Part shown: piece after piece, positions 1-7,332 of the stretch
How the letters are laid out: the number at the start of each line of letters is the position of its first letter
How positions within the stretch are numbered: the stretch's first letter is position 1
Source of the DNA: an uncultured Clostridia bacterium
Lineage (GTDB): Bacteria > Bacillota > Clostridia > UBA1381
Assembly (NCBI GenBank): GCA_910585795.1
Contig: CAJUFV010000254.1
Span: forward strand, 1-8,543
Length of the DNA stretch: 8,543 nt
Direction of reading: 5' to 3'
Notes under the pieces: generated by a model
Seen by the model: the letters and a program-made list of their open reading frames with translations, nothing else
Told to the model about the DNA's origin: nothing
Databases searched by the model: none
Position numbers and translations under genes: made by a program

Positions 1-1749
1 GGTTTAGGCGATGTTGCGGGCTCGCTTCCCGCCACCCTGCGGGAAAAAGGGGTTGACGCGAGAGTGATACTGCCGCTGTATAACTGTATACCGCAGGAAT
101 ACAAGGATAAAATGAAATATATAGACCATATATATATTGATATGGCGTGGAGAAAACAGTATGCAGGTGTATTTGAGCTGGAGCATAACGGCTGTATTTT
201 CTATTTTATTGATAATAAATTTTACTTTAATGGTGACAAACCGTATGATTTTATTCACCTTGACTGTGAAAAGTTTATCTTTTTCTCTAAGGCCGTATTG
301 TCGCTGCTGCCTACTTTAAACTTCAGACCGGATGTGATTAATTGTAATGACTGGCAGACCGGCCCTGTTCCAGTATTTCTGGATACCTTTCAGGATAATC
401 CGTTTTTCCGGGGTATAAAAACGGTTATGACAATTCATAATCTCAAATTCCAGGGAAGATGGGATTTTAAGAAGATTAAGGACGCCATGGGTATAAGCGA
501 TTATTATTTTACTCCGGATAAACTGGAATATTATAAGGATGCTAATCTTCTAAAGGGCGGTATGGTTTACGCAAATAAGATTTCAACTGTAAGCTCAACA
601 TATGCTGGTGAAATTACATCTGAAGAATATGGAGAGGGACTGCATAACCTTCTGCGCGCGAGACAAAATGACCTTGTCGGTATTGTAAACGGTATTTCAT
701 ATACAGACTGGAATCCTCAAACGGATAATATAATTTATCAAAAATATACTGCGAAAACTGTTCACAAGAAAAAAATTGAAAACAAGACGAGACTTCAGCA
801 AGAGCTGGGTCTGCCTGTAGACCCTGATAAAATGATGATTGGAATTGTTTCGCGTCTTACTGACCAGAAGGGACTGGATCTTGTGGCATATAAGATGGAA
901 GAGCTTTGCGCGGGCGGTTTGCAGGTTGTTGTGCTTGGAACTGGAGATGAAAAATACGAGAATTTGTTCAGACATTACGCATGGAAATATCCTGACCGGT
1001 TTTCGGCTCAGATTTATTTCTCAAATGAGATGTCTCATAAAATTTACGCCGCGTGTGACGCGTTCTTAATGCCATCGCGTTTTGAGCCTTGCGGACTGTC
1101 ACAGCTTATCAGCTTGAGATACGGCACAGTTCCTATTGTGCGTGAAACAGGAGGTTTAAAGGATACTGTATGGCCGTATAATGAGTATACAGGCGAGGGA
1201 ACCGGCTTCTCTTTTGCTAATTATAATGCGGATGAAATGATGCGGATTATCTGGTATGCCATGAATGTGTATTATGACAGAAAAGATGAGTGGAATAATA
1301 TCATTGATAATGGTATGGCGGTTGATTATTCATGGAATGTATCCGCCGACAGATATATTAATATGTATCAGGAGCTTACCGGAATATATGACTTGCCTGA
1401 AAAAAAAACTACTGACAAACCGGTGAAAAAGACTGCTTCTAAGAAAAAGGATGAAAGTCTTTTTGAAAAAACTATAAAGGCAAATGCGGAAGCGTCAGCA
1501 ATTGCTGCCGCGGCGCCTGCAAAGGAACCGATGATAGTTAAGATTGATAATCCTTTCGGAGAAACAGAAAAGGAACCGGTAAAAAAGAAGAGTACAAAGA
1601 CAGCCGCGTCAAAGAAAACAGCAGAAAAGAAAACGGCTGCAGTAAAAACTGCGCCTAAGACTTCTGCGTCTAAAAAAACAACATCAAAAACCTCTGCGGC
1701 TAAGAAGAAATCGTCCGCAAAGGCAGGCGGAGACAAGAAAACTCCGTAA
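1..1749 (+). CDS. glgA: Glycogen synthase (ADP-glucose type, GT5), 5'-truncated by window, with long basic C-terminal tail
   Basis: Transfers glucose from ADP-glucose to the non-reducing ends of growing alpha-1,4-glucan; cytosolic. The frame is open from base 1 and begins with GLGDV, part of the KTGGLGDV ADP-glucose-binding loop, so only about 17 N-terminal residues are missing. Numbering visible residues from base 1, further family marks are NDWQTG (about 116-121), TIHNLKFQG, LLKGGMVYA, VNGISYTDWNP, SRLTDQKG (R285 and K290, matching E. coli R300 and K305) and FEPCGLSQL (E362, matching E. coli E377), then the RETGG loop. The GT-B catalytic core ends near residue 465, the usual place. It is followed by a 117-residue Lys/Ala/Thr/Ser-rich tail that is not part of the normal enzyme (about 477 residues in E. 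coli). It is followed 36 bases later by glgP, probably in the same operon. Identity is very secure; the role of the tail is unknown. Confidence 0.97.
   Translation, partial: GLGDVAGSLPATLREKGVDARVILPLYNCIPQEYKDKMKYIDHIYIDMAWRKQYAGVFELEHNGCIFYFIDNKFYFNGDKPYDFIHLDCEKFIFFSKAVLSLLPTLNFRPDVINCNDWQTGPVPVFLDTFQDNPFFRGIKTVMTIHNLKFQGRWDFKKIKDAMGISDYYFTPDKLEYYKDANLLKGGMVYANKISTVSSTYAGEITSEEYGEGLHNLLRARQNDLVGIVNGISYTDWNPQTDNIIYQKYTAKTVHKKKIENKTRLQQELGLPVDPDKMMIGIVSRLTDQKGLDLVAYKMEELCAGGLQVVVLGTGDEKYENLFRHYAWKYPDRFSAQIYFSNEMSHKIYAACDAFLMPSRFEPCGLSQLISLRYGTVPIVRETGGLKDTVWPYNEYTGEGTGFSFANYNADEMMRIIWYAMNVYYDRKDEWNNIIDNGMAVDYSWNVSADRYINMYQELTGIYDLPEKKTTDKPVKKTASKKKDESLFEKTIKANAEASAIAAAAPAKEPMIVKIDNPFGETEKEPVKKKSTKTAASKKTAEKKTAAVKTAPKTSASKKTTSKTSAAKKKSSAKAGGDKKTP
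1396..1746 (+). other. Low-complexity basic C-terminal extension of GlgA
   Basis: These 117 codons lie in frame after the GlgA core. By my count they include about 32 Lys and 21 Ala, with many Thr and Ser. They are made of degenerate units such as KKTAS, SKKTT and SAAKKK, like histone H1 tails or other disordered polycationic tails. Near the middle sit an Ala-rich patch (AIAAAAPAK) and a less repetitive island (PMIVKIDNPFGETEKEP) that could be a short binding motif. The last 57 residues are almost free of acidic residues. No membrane segment or signal is seen. The tail probably is disordered and could bind polyanions, RNA/DNA, or the granule surface; this is inference only. Confidence 0.85.
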
Positions 1750-1766
1750 TATATAAGAGAAAGTTA

Positions 1767-1774
1767 AAAGGGGA
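1767..1774 (+). promoter_or_regulatory. Ribosome binding site of glgP
   Basis: An AAAGGGGA purine run ends 11 bases before the ATG at 1786. It supports that start and separate translation of glgP after the 36-base gap from glgA. No promoter or terminator is visible in this gap, in keeping with co-transcription. Confidence 0.7.
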
Positions 1775-1785
1775 TGTAGAGAAAT

Positions 1786-4257
1786 ATGGCACAAGCTAAA
1801 ACAGCAAAGCTGACAGCGTCAGAAGAAGCATTAAAAAAAGAAATTGTTGGTAAAGTAAGCAGACATTTTGGCAGGACAATGGAGGAGGCGACTTCTCATA
1901 TGATTTATACCGCATGCGCGCTTACCGTTCGTGACCAGATTATGGAAAGATGGGCAAAGTCTCATAAACAGGTTAAGAAAGAGGGCAGCAAGAAACTTTA
2001 TTATCTTTCGTTTGAGTTTTTAATGGGAAGACTGCTATGCACAAATATTTTAAATCTTATGCAGACAGACGAATATAAAAACGTACTTGCGAATCTTGGA
2101 TATACACTTCCTGAAATTGCGGAAATGGAAAATGACGCGGGTTTAGGTAATGGAGGTCTTGGACGTCTTGCAGCCTGCTTTATTGATTCGCTTACAACAA
2201 TGGACCTTCCGGCTTACGGCTGCACGATTCGTTATGAACACGGTCTGTTCAGACAGAAGATTGTTGAAGGCTATCAGACAGAGCTGCCTGATGAATGGCT
2301 TGAGCATGGTAACGCATGGGAAATATCAAGACCGGAGGAGGCTGTAAAGGTTGTGTTCGGCGGTCAGATTGACTGTGAGTGGATTGACGGTAAAATGGTG
2401 TTCAAGCATAGAAATGAAAATACAGTTTTGGCTATGCCATATGATGTGCCTTTGGTTGGCTATGATTCAAAAATTGTAAATAAACTTAGACTGTGGGGAG
2501 CTACAATACCGACTGATGTTGATATGGTTAGATATGACCAGAGTACTTTTGATAAAATGATGGAAGGAAAAGCTCTGGCAAAACAGATTTCAGGAATATT
2601 GTATCCTGATGATACTACTGACGAGGGTAAGAAGCTTAGATTAAGACAGCAGTATTTTCTGGTATCAGCTACATTGCAGTGGATTCTGAAGGAATTTGAG
2701 GAAAGAAACGGAAGCGATTGGTCAAAGCTGCCTGAAAAAATTGTTATTCATATTAATGACACGCATCCAACACTGGCGATTCCTGAAATGATGCGTTTAC
2801 TAATGGATGAAAAAGAGCTTGGCTGGGACGAAGCGTGGGAAATTGTCACTCATGTGTTCGCTTACACAAATCATACAGTAATGAGTGAGGCGCTGGAAAA
2901 ATGGAATATAAATATGTTCCGTGAAATTGTTCCGAGAGTGTATATGATTGTTGAGGAAATTAACAGACGTCTTATGGAGAAGCTTGAAGCGGTATATCCG
3001 GGCGATACAGGTAAGCATCAGTGGATGGCCGTTATAGCAAATAATCAGGTGAATATGGCTAATCTCTGCCTTGCAAGCTGTTTTGCGGTAAACGGTGTTT
3101 CACAGCTTCATACAGAAATTCTTAAGGATGATATTTTCCATGATTATTATGTTCTGGATAATAGTCGTTTCCATGCTATTACAAATGGTATTACATTCAG
3201 AAGATGGATTGCAAACTGTAATCCTGAGCTAACAGAACTTATTGATTCAAAAATCGGCAAGGGGTGGCTTAAGGATTCAGAAAAACTTGCTAAACTTGCG
3301 AAATTTGCGAAGGATAAGGAATTCCAGAAGCAGTTTGACGATATTAAAAAGAAAAATAAAATTGCTCTTGCAGAGTATATCAAAGAGCATAATGGAGTGG
3401 AGATTAATCCTGAGTCGATTTTTGACGTACAGTGTAAGAGACTGCATGAGTATAAGCGTCAGATGATGAATGTTCTTCATATTATCGCAGAGTATAACAG
3501 ATTGCTTGACGATGCGGCCTATGCGAAAAACTATTATCCAAAGACATATATTTTCGGCGCGAAAGCCGCTCCCGGTTATGTGAGAGCTAAGAATATAATT
3601 AAGCTCATTAATTCTGTTGCTGACCTTATTAATAATGACGCGAGAATTGATAATAAAATTAAGGTTGTATTTATAGAAAATTATGGAGTTTCTATTGCTG
3701 AAAAGATTATTACTGCGGCGGATGTTTCAGAGCAGATTTCAACAGCGGGCAAGGAAGCATCAGGTACGGGTAATATGAAATTTATGCTGAACGGAGCGCT
3801 TACAATCGGCACGCTTGACGGCGCTAATGTTGAGATGCTTGAGCAGGTTGGAAATGATAATATTTATATATTTGGTCTTAAAGCAGACGAGGTTGCCGCA
3901 AGACTGAAGTATCCGGGCAGCGACGAGGTTAAGACGATATACTCAACAAATTCAGTTTTGAGACGCTCTCTTGAAATGCTTATAGACGGAAGTATTATTC
4001 CGGGCAATACAAGTATTTTTCAGGATTTGTATCAGACACTGCTGTTTGGTGACTATGGTTATCCGGACACATATATGGTGCTGAGAGATTTTGAAGAGTA
4101 TATGCGGACACAGGAGAAGATTTCCGTTGATTATCAGAACAGGTCAAAATGGATTGAAATGGCTGTTATGAATACTGCTATGTCAGGTTTCTTCTCAAGT
4201 GACAGAACTATCGGAGAATATAATAAGAAAATCTGGAATCTTACACCGATAAAGTGA
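1786..4257 (+). CDS. glgP: Glycogen/starch/alpha-glucan phosphorylase (GT35)
   Basis: Removes glucose from non-reducing ends of alpha-1,4-glucan with inorganic phosphate, giving glucose-1-phosphate; a cytosolic, PLP-dependent enzyme. At 823 residues it has the family's normal length (E. coli GlgP is about 815). Motifs in order are NDAGLGNGGLGRLAACF (116 on), the NDTHPTLAIPE segment (324 on), AYTNHTVMSEALEKW, HAITNGITFRRW, FDVQCKRLHEYKRQ (546-559, with R552 and K557 matching the phosphate-site Arg569 and Lys574 of muscle phosphorylase), and EASGTGNMKFMLN (657-669), which fits the phosphorylase signature with K665 as the PLP-binding lysine. GTLDGANVE follows. All key residues are present. There is no obvious equivalent of the N-terminal phosphoserine or AMP control region of animal enzymes. 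The gene follows glgA closely and precedes a GH13 hydrolase. The substrate could be maltodextrin (MalP-like) rather than glycogen, but the glgA neighbour favours glycogen. Confidence 0.97.
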   Translation: MAQAKTAKLTASEEALKKEIVGKVSRHFGRTMEEATSHMIYTACALTVRDQIMERWAKSHKQVKKEGSKKLYYLSFEFLMGRLLCTNILNLMQTDEYKNVLANLGYTLPEIAEMENDAGLGNGGLGRLAACFIDSLTTMDLPAYGCTIRYEHGLFRQKIVEGYQTELPDEWLEHGNAWEISRPEEAVKVVFGGQIDCEWIDGKMVFKHRNENTVLAMPYDVPLVGYDSKIVNKLRLWGATIPTDVDMVRYDQSTFDKMMEGKALAKQISGILYPDDTTDEGKKLRLRQQYFLVSATLQWILKEFEERNGSDWSKLPEKIVIHINDTHPTLAIPEMMRLLMDEKELGWDEAWEIVTHVFAYTNHTVMSEALEKWNINMFREIVPRVYMIVEEINRRLMEKLEAVYPGDTGKHQWMAVIANNQVNMANLCLASCFAVNGVSQLHTEILKDDIFHDYYVLDNSRFHAITNGITFRRWIANCNPELTELIDSKIGKGWLKDSEKLAKLAKFAKDKEFQKQFDDIKKKNKIALAEYIKEHNGVEINPESIFDVQCKRLHEYKRQMMNVLHIIAEYNRLLDDAAYAKNYYPKTYIFGAKAAPGYVRAKNIIKLINSVADLINNDARIDNKIKVVFIENYGVSIAEKIITAADVSEQISTAGKEASGTGNMKFMLNGALTIGTLDGANVEMLEQVGNDNIYIFGLKADEVAARLKYPGSDEVKTIYSTNSVLRRSLEMLIDGSIIPGNTSIFQDLYQTLLFGDYGYPDTYMVLRDFEEYMRTQEKISVDYQNRSKWIEMAVMNTAMSGFFSSDRTIGEYNKKIWNLTPIK

Positions 4258-4276
4258 TTTTAAAAAATACACTTAT

Positions 4277-4302
4277 AAAGAAGTGACTGCGGTCACTTCT
4301 TT
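4277..4302 (+). terminator. Hairpin between glgP and the GH13 gene, possible weak terminator or processing site
   Basis: A perfect 11-bp inverted repeat (AAAGAAGTGAC / GTCACTTCTTT) with a TGCG loop lies 19 bases after the glgP stop. Only a short run of T's, mostly inside the stem, follows it. As an intrinsic terminator it would be leaky. It could instead protect the glgP mRNA 3' end or lower expression of the two genes after it. Confidence 0.6.
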
Positions 4303-4311
4303 TAAGCATAT

Positions 4312-4317
4312 AGGGGG
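4312..4317 (+). promoter_or_regulatory. Ribosome binding site of GH13 gene
   Basis: AGGGGG lies five bases before the ATG at 4323, a good position. It supports that start codon and shows that the GH13 gene has its own strong translation signal after the hairpin. Confidence 0.7.
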
Positions 4318-4322
4318 TTTAC

Positions 4323-6254
4323 ATGAATATAGAGCATAATTCTAGACAAAAGTTTTACAGAGAGCCATTTGGAGCGGTAACGTGCGGAACAGAAATAACC
4401 TTTCGTCTTGCGGTTTCGGAGGCTGGGATTCCGTCAGCCGTGCGTCTCGTTTACAAGGAGGACGGAAAAGGTGAGATACGTGTCGATATGCCGTATACCT
4501 TTGATGTTGGCGGACACTGCATTTATTCTGTTAGTGTAAAGATGCCTGAAACGGCCGGACTGGTATGGTATTATTTTGAGCTTGAAGCTGAGCACGGCAT
4601 GGTTTATTACGGTAATAATTCCAAAAATCTCGGCGGTCTGGGAGAGATGAGCTTTAATTATCCAAACAACTCATATCAGATAACCGTATATAATGCTGAC
4701 TATAAAACGCCTGAATGGTTTAAAACCGGTATAGCGTATCAGATTTTTGTCGATCGATTCTGTAACGGAAATGAAGACGGTTCCTTTTTGGGAGAACGTA
4801 CTGATATTATAAAACGTGAATGGGGAGACCAGCCGTTTTATAAGGCGGAGCAATTCGGCGGAGTATATAAGGCGAATGATTTTTTCGGCGGAAATTTAAA
4901 GGGAATAATAAAGAAGTTGCCATATCTGAAGGAACTGGGAGTATCTGTAATATATCTCAATCCAATTTTTAAGGCATATACAAATCACAAATATGATACT
5001 GGTGATTATGAGCAGATAGACCCTATGTTCGGCGATGAAAAGATATTTAAAGAGCTTTGCCGCAAGGCTAAGGATATGGGGATACGAATAATTCTTGATG
5101 GTGTATTTAATCATACCGGAAGTAACAGCCGTTATTTTAACAAGGACGGTGAATATGACAGTGTTGGGGCGTATCAGTCGCAGGATTCGCCGTATTATAA
5201 GTGGTTTCGTTTTATGGACTGGCCGGAAATATACGAATCATGGTGGGGAATGACTACCCTGCCGCAGATTGAGGAGCATAGTGAGGAATGCAGAAATTAT
5301 CTGCTTTCAGACAAAGATGCTATAGTAAAAAGATGGATAAGAAACGGCGCGTCCGGATGGAGGCTGGACGTGGTTGATGAGCTTCCGGGATTTTTTGTTA
5401 AGGAGCTTCGCCGAGGGGTGAAAAGCGTTGACGAGGACGCGGTTATTATAGGCGAGGTGTGGGAGGACGCCTCACATAAGAGCGCTTATGGTGAACGACG
5501 TGAATATTTTCTTGGAAATGAGCTGGATTCCGTTATGAATTATCCTATGCGTCTTGCTCTTATAGACGGTGTAAGCGGAAGGATTGACGCTGAAGAGTTT
5601 GATGCCCGTCTTATGAGTATAAAAGAAAACTATCCTGCGCCGGCGTATTATTCTCTTTTGAATATGGTAACGAGTCATGATGTTGAGCGAATTATGACGC
5701 TTATGGGTGATGCTCCGTCACGTCATGATGTATCAAAGGAATATCAGGCGCAGTTTAAGCTGGATGGTTATGCTCTTGAGCTCGCAAAGGAAAAAGCAAC
5801 GCTTGTTCTCGGACTTCAAATGACACTTCCGGGGGTTCCGTGTATTTTCTATGGTGACGAAATCGGTATGCAGGGTTATGGTGACCCGTTTTGTCGTGCC
5901 GCTTTTCCGTGGGATAAGATTGAAGAAATTGACCCTGATAAACGGGTGCGTACACGGTATAAAAATATGATTAAGCTTCGTAACACATCTAAGGCTTTTT
6001 CTATAGGAGAATTTGAAAGTGTTCATAAGCTGGGACATGTATACGCGTTTATTAGATATTATAAGGACGAAAAATTTATTGTTGTTGTAAATATGGGAAC
6101 AACAGAGGAAAGGTCTCGTATTGATATAGGCCGGTACAGAATAAAAAAAATATCCTGCGTAACTAATGAAAAAGAAACGCATGAAGCGTCTGACGGCATA
6201 TATTATATTGATATGCCAAGACTGTGGATAAAGGTTTACAAGGCGGAGGAATAA
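4323..6254 (+). CDS. GH13 alpha-glucan hydrolase (neopullulanase / cyclomaltodextrinase / alpha-amylase type)
   Basis: A 643-residue retaining alpha-glycosidase of family GH13, with no signal peptide and so cytosolic. Residues about 1-125 form a beta-rich N-terminal domain of the kind seen in neopullulanase-like and amylopullulanase-like enzymes. The (beta/alpha)8 barrel starts near GIAYQIFVDRFCNG (about 139). Conserved regions are present: I, DGVFNH (D259-H264); II, GWRLDVVDE with nucleophile D349 and R347; III, GEVWE with acid/base E378; IV, SHDVER with H452 and D453. The segment YGDEIGMQGYGDPFCRAAFPWD is also typical of the family. A C-terminal beta domain covers about 575-643. It lies downstream of glgA-glgP and its stop codon overlaps the HAD start, so a role in intracellular glycogen or maltodextrin breakdown is likely. 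Whether it cuts alpha-1,4, alpha-1,6 or both, and its exact subfamily, cannot be told from sequence by eye. Confidence 0.93.
   Translation: MNIEHNSRQKFYREPFGAVTCGTEITFRLAVSEAGIPSAVRLVYKEDGKGEIRVDMPYTFDVGGHCIYSVSVKMPETAGLVWYYFELEAEHGMVYYGNNSKNLGGLGEMSFNYPNNSYQITVYNADYKTPEWFKTGIAYQIFVDRFCNGNEDGSFLGERTDIIKREWGDQPFYKAEQFGGVYKANDFFGGNLKGIIKKLPYLKELGVSVIYLNPIFKAYTNHKYDTGDYEQIDPMFGDEKIFKELCRKAKDMGIRIILDGVFNHTGSNSRYFNKDGEYDSVGAYQSQDSPYYKWFRFMDWPEIYESWWGMTTLPQIEEHSEECRNYLLSDKDAIVKRWIRNGASGWRLDVVDELPGFFVKELRRGVKSVDEDAVIIGEVWEDASHKSAYGERREYFLGNELDSVMNYPMRLALIDGVSGRIDAEEFDARLMSIKENYPAPAYYSLLNMVTSHDVERIMTLMGDAPSRHDVSKEYQAQFKLDGYALELAKEKATLVLGLQMTLPGVPCIFYGDEIGMQGYGDPFCRAAFPWDKIEEIDPDKRVRTRYKNMIKLRNTSKAFSIGEFESVHKLGHVYAFIRYYKDEKFIVVVNMGTTEERSRIDIGRYRIKKISCVTNEKETHEASDGIYYIDMPRLWIKVYKAEE
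6245..6250 (+). promoter_or_regulatory. Ribosome binding site that fixes the HAD start
   Basis: GGAGGA lies three bases before the ATG at 6254 and inside the last codons of the GH13 gene. It favours this start over the in-frame ATG at 6224, which has no comparable site before it and would add ten residues that do not fit the family. Confidence 0.7.
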
Positions 6255-7063
6255 TGAAAGGTAAATTTTCGGGATATTTACTTGTGTCTGACATGGACGC
6301 TACACTGCTTCAAAGTGACCACAGTATATCGGATAAAAATAAGGACGCAATTAAATATTTTACTGATAACGGAGGATTGTTTACAGTGGCAACCGGCAGA
6401 ATGGTTGACGCTGTAAGGGCGTATTTGTCGGATTTAAGAATAAATACTCCAGCGATTTTGCATAATGGCGCAAAGCTGTATGATTATAGCAAGGAATCGG
6501 TTATCTTTGAAAAAAACATTGAGGAAGAGCGAAAACAGGCAATCAGGCGTGTTTATAAGGATTTTCCGGATATTGGACTGGAGATATACAGTGACGGAAT
6601 TGTGTATGTATACAGACGGTGTAAAGAAACGGAACGTTTTTTAACGCGTTCTTATAAGGTGGTTTATAACCTGCCGCGCGAAGTGTGGGACAGGCCGTGG
6701 ATAAAGGTATTGCTTATCGGTGAAAAGGATTTGCTTGACAGGTATGAGCCTGTATATCGTGAAAAGTATGATGATGGTTATGCCGTAAGAAGCGGTGACA
6801 AGTATCTGGATATTGTCGCGAACGGTGTTTCGAAGGGGACCGGCGTAGAAAAACTGGCTGAAAATATGAATATAGAACGTGAAAAAATAATTGTTGTTGG
6901 TGATAATATGAATGATATTTCAATGCTGGAAGCGGCCGGAATATCCTATGCTGTATCAAATGCGGAAGAACAGGTAATGCGGTTGGCCCAAAGAATAGCC
7001 CCGTCAAATAATGATGACGCCATTGCGTATATTGTTGATGAATTAGAAAAGGGGATATGCTGA
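6254..7063 (+). CDS. Cof-type HAD-IIB family phosphatase
   Basis: A 269-residue cytosolic, magnesium-dependent phosphatase of the Cof/HAD-IIB group, whose members act mainly on sugar phosphates, nucleotides and similar small metabolites. Motif I is SDMDATLL with nucleophile D13 and acid/base D15; Ala16 stands where DxDGT has Gly. Motif II is the Thr of TVATGRM. Motif III is the Lys of VSKGTG (K194). Motif IV is GDNMND (D217 and D221). The C2-type cap lies between motifs II and III. The length is normal. The start ATG shares one base with the GH13 stop (TAATG), so translational coupling is likely. The context suggests a sugar-phosphate substrate linked to glycogen turnover, but cap residues cannot be read for specificity and the true substrate is unknown. 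Confidence 0.93.
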   Translation: MKGKFSGYLLVSDMDATLLQSDHSISDKNKDAIKYFTDNGGLFTVATGRMVDAVRAYLSDLRINTPAILHNGAKLYDYSKESVIFEKNIEEERKQAIRRVYKDFPDIGLEIYSDGIVYVYRRCKETERFLTRSYKVVYNLPREVWDRPWIKVLLIGEKDLLDRYEPVYREKYDDGYAVRSGDKYLDIVANGVSKGTGVEKLAENMNIEREKIIVVGDNMNDISMLEAAGISYAVSNAEEQVMRLAQRIAPSNNDDAIAYIVDELEKGIC

Positions 7064-7090
7064 CCTTTTGTGTTATGTAATTAAAAAGTA

Positions 7091-7119
7091 TAGATAAAAA
7101 TAGTAAGTTATGATATACT
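7091..7119 (+). promoter_or_regulatory. Candidate promoter P1 (extended -10)
   Basis: A TAGATA -35-like box (four of six matches to TTGACA) is followed by a 17-base spacer and TATACT, with a TG one base upstream making an extended -10. Transcription would start near 7126. It lies just after the HAD gene and points to the unexplained region and the small ORFs. Based on consensus matching in AT-rich DNA, where chance hits are common. Confidence 0.45.
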
Positions 7120-7140
7120 GTTTTTGCGATAAATTTTTAA

Positions 7141-7169
7141 TTGAATATTTATTTTAAACGGTGTATAGT
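7141..7169 (+). promoter_or_regulatory. Candidate promoter P2
   Basis: TTGAAT and TATAGT are separated by exactly 17 bases (four and five of six matches to consensus), 50 bases downstream of P1. The expected start is near 7176. Two well-spaced candidates in a row make real transcription here more likely than either alone. Confidence 0.45.
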
Positions 7170-7272
7170 TTTGTAAAAAGCGCTATGGGCTTTGTTTGTT
7201 ATTAACTGTTGAAAAATAAGTTGGAACAATTAAGCATTGTGTCGCGGCATTTATCAAGGCCAGTGTTTTTAT

Positions 7273-7307
7273 TGTGCCGCTTGATTTAATGTTGCGGCAC
7301 ATTTTTT
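7273..7307 (+). terminator. Intrinsic terminator
   Basis: An 8-bp GC-rich stem (TGTGCCGC at 7273-7280 with GCGGCACA at 7294-7301), a 13-base loop and six T's (7302-7307). This is a textbook rho-independent terminator on the plus strand. It could end the glgA-to-HAD transcript or a short RNA from P1 or P2. Earlier bases (GCGGCA at 7244-7249) could pair with its left arm instead. Confidence 0.75.
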
Positions 7308-7324
7308 ATTGCGTAAAACACAGT

Positions 7325-7332
7325 GGAAGGAG
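7325..7332 (+). promoter_or_regulatory. Shine-Dalgarno-like site GGAAGGAG
   Basis: A near-perfect ribosome binding site four bases before a GTG at 7337. It is the main reason for considering the 36-codon ORF that follows. An ATG at 7335 is too close and opens only four codons. Confidence 0.5.

Noticed and set aside
343..363. NDWQTG in GlgA instead of the HDWH of E. coli, as a possible inactivating change
   Set aside because: Gln at this position is common in active bacterial synthases such as that of Agrobacterium (HDWQA), and all other catalytic residues are present.
1368..1736. 122-codon open frame on the minus strand
   Set aside because: It is the antisense of the Lys/Ala-rich GlgA tail. 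Its Phe/Ala/Val-rich low-complexity translation is just the complement of AAA, GCN and ACN codons, and the plus-strand frame continues a proven gene.
1596..1740. Tail repeats of GlgA as a DNA tandem repeat or separate gene
   Set aside because: The units are degenerate at both DNA and protein level, with no fixed period, and there is no start signal or stop separating them from the core.
5733..6182. 149-codon open frame on the minus strand
   Set aside because: It lies fully inside the GH13 gene, whose conserved motifs run through this stretch. No ribosome binding site or recognisable family was seen for the antisense frame.
6224..6253. Earlier in-frame ATG for the HAD gene
   Set aside because: It would overlap the GH13 gene by 31 bases and add ten residues outside the family pattern. 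The GGAGGA at 6245 and the TAATG overlap point to 6254.
7126..7307. 6S RNA, SRP RNA, T-box or c-di-GMP riboswitch
   Set aside because: The size is suggestive of 6S RNA, but the two ends do not pair into a long closed stem. The T-box consensus and the SRP GGAAGCA-type loop are absent, and no conserved riboswitch core was found.
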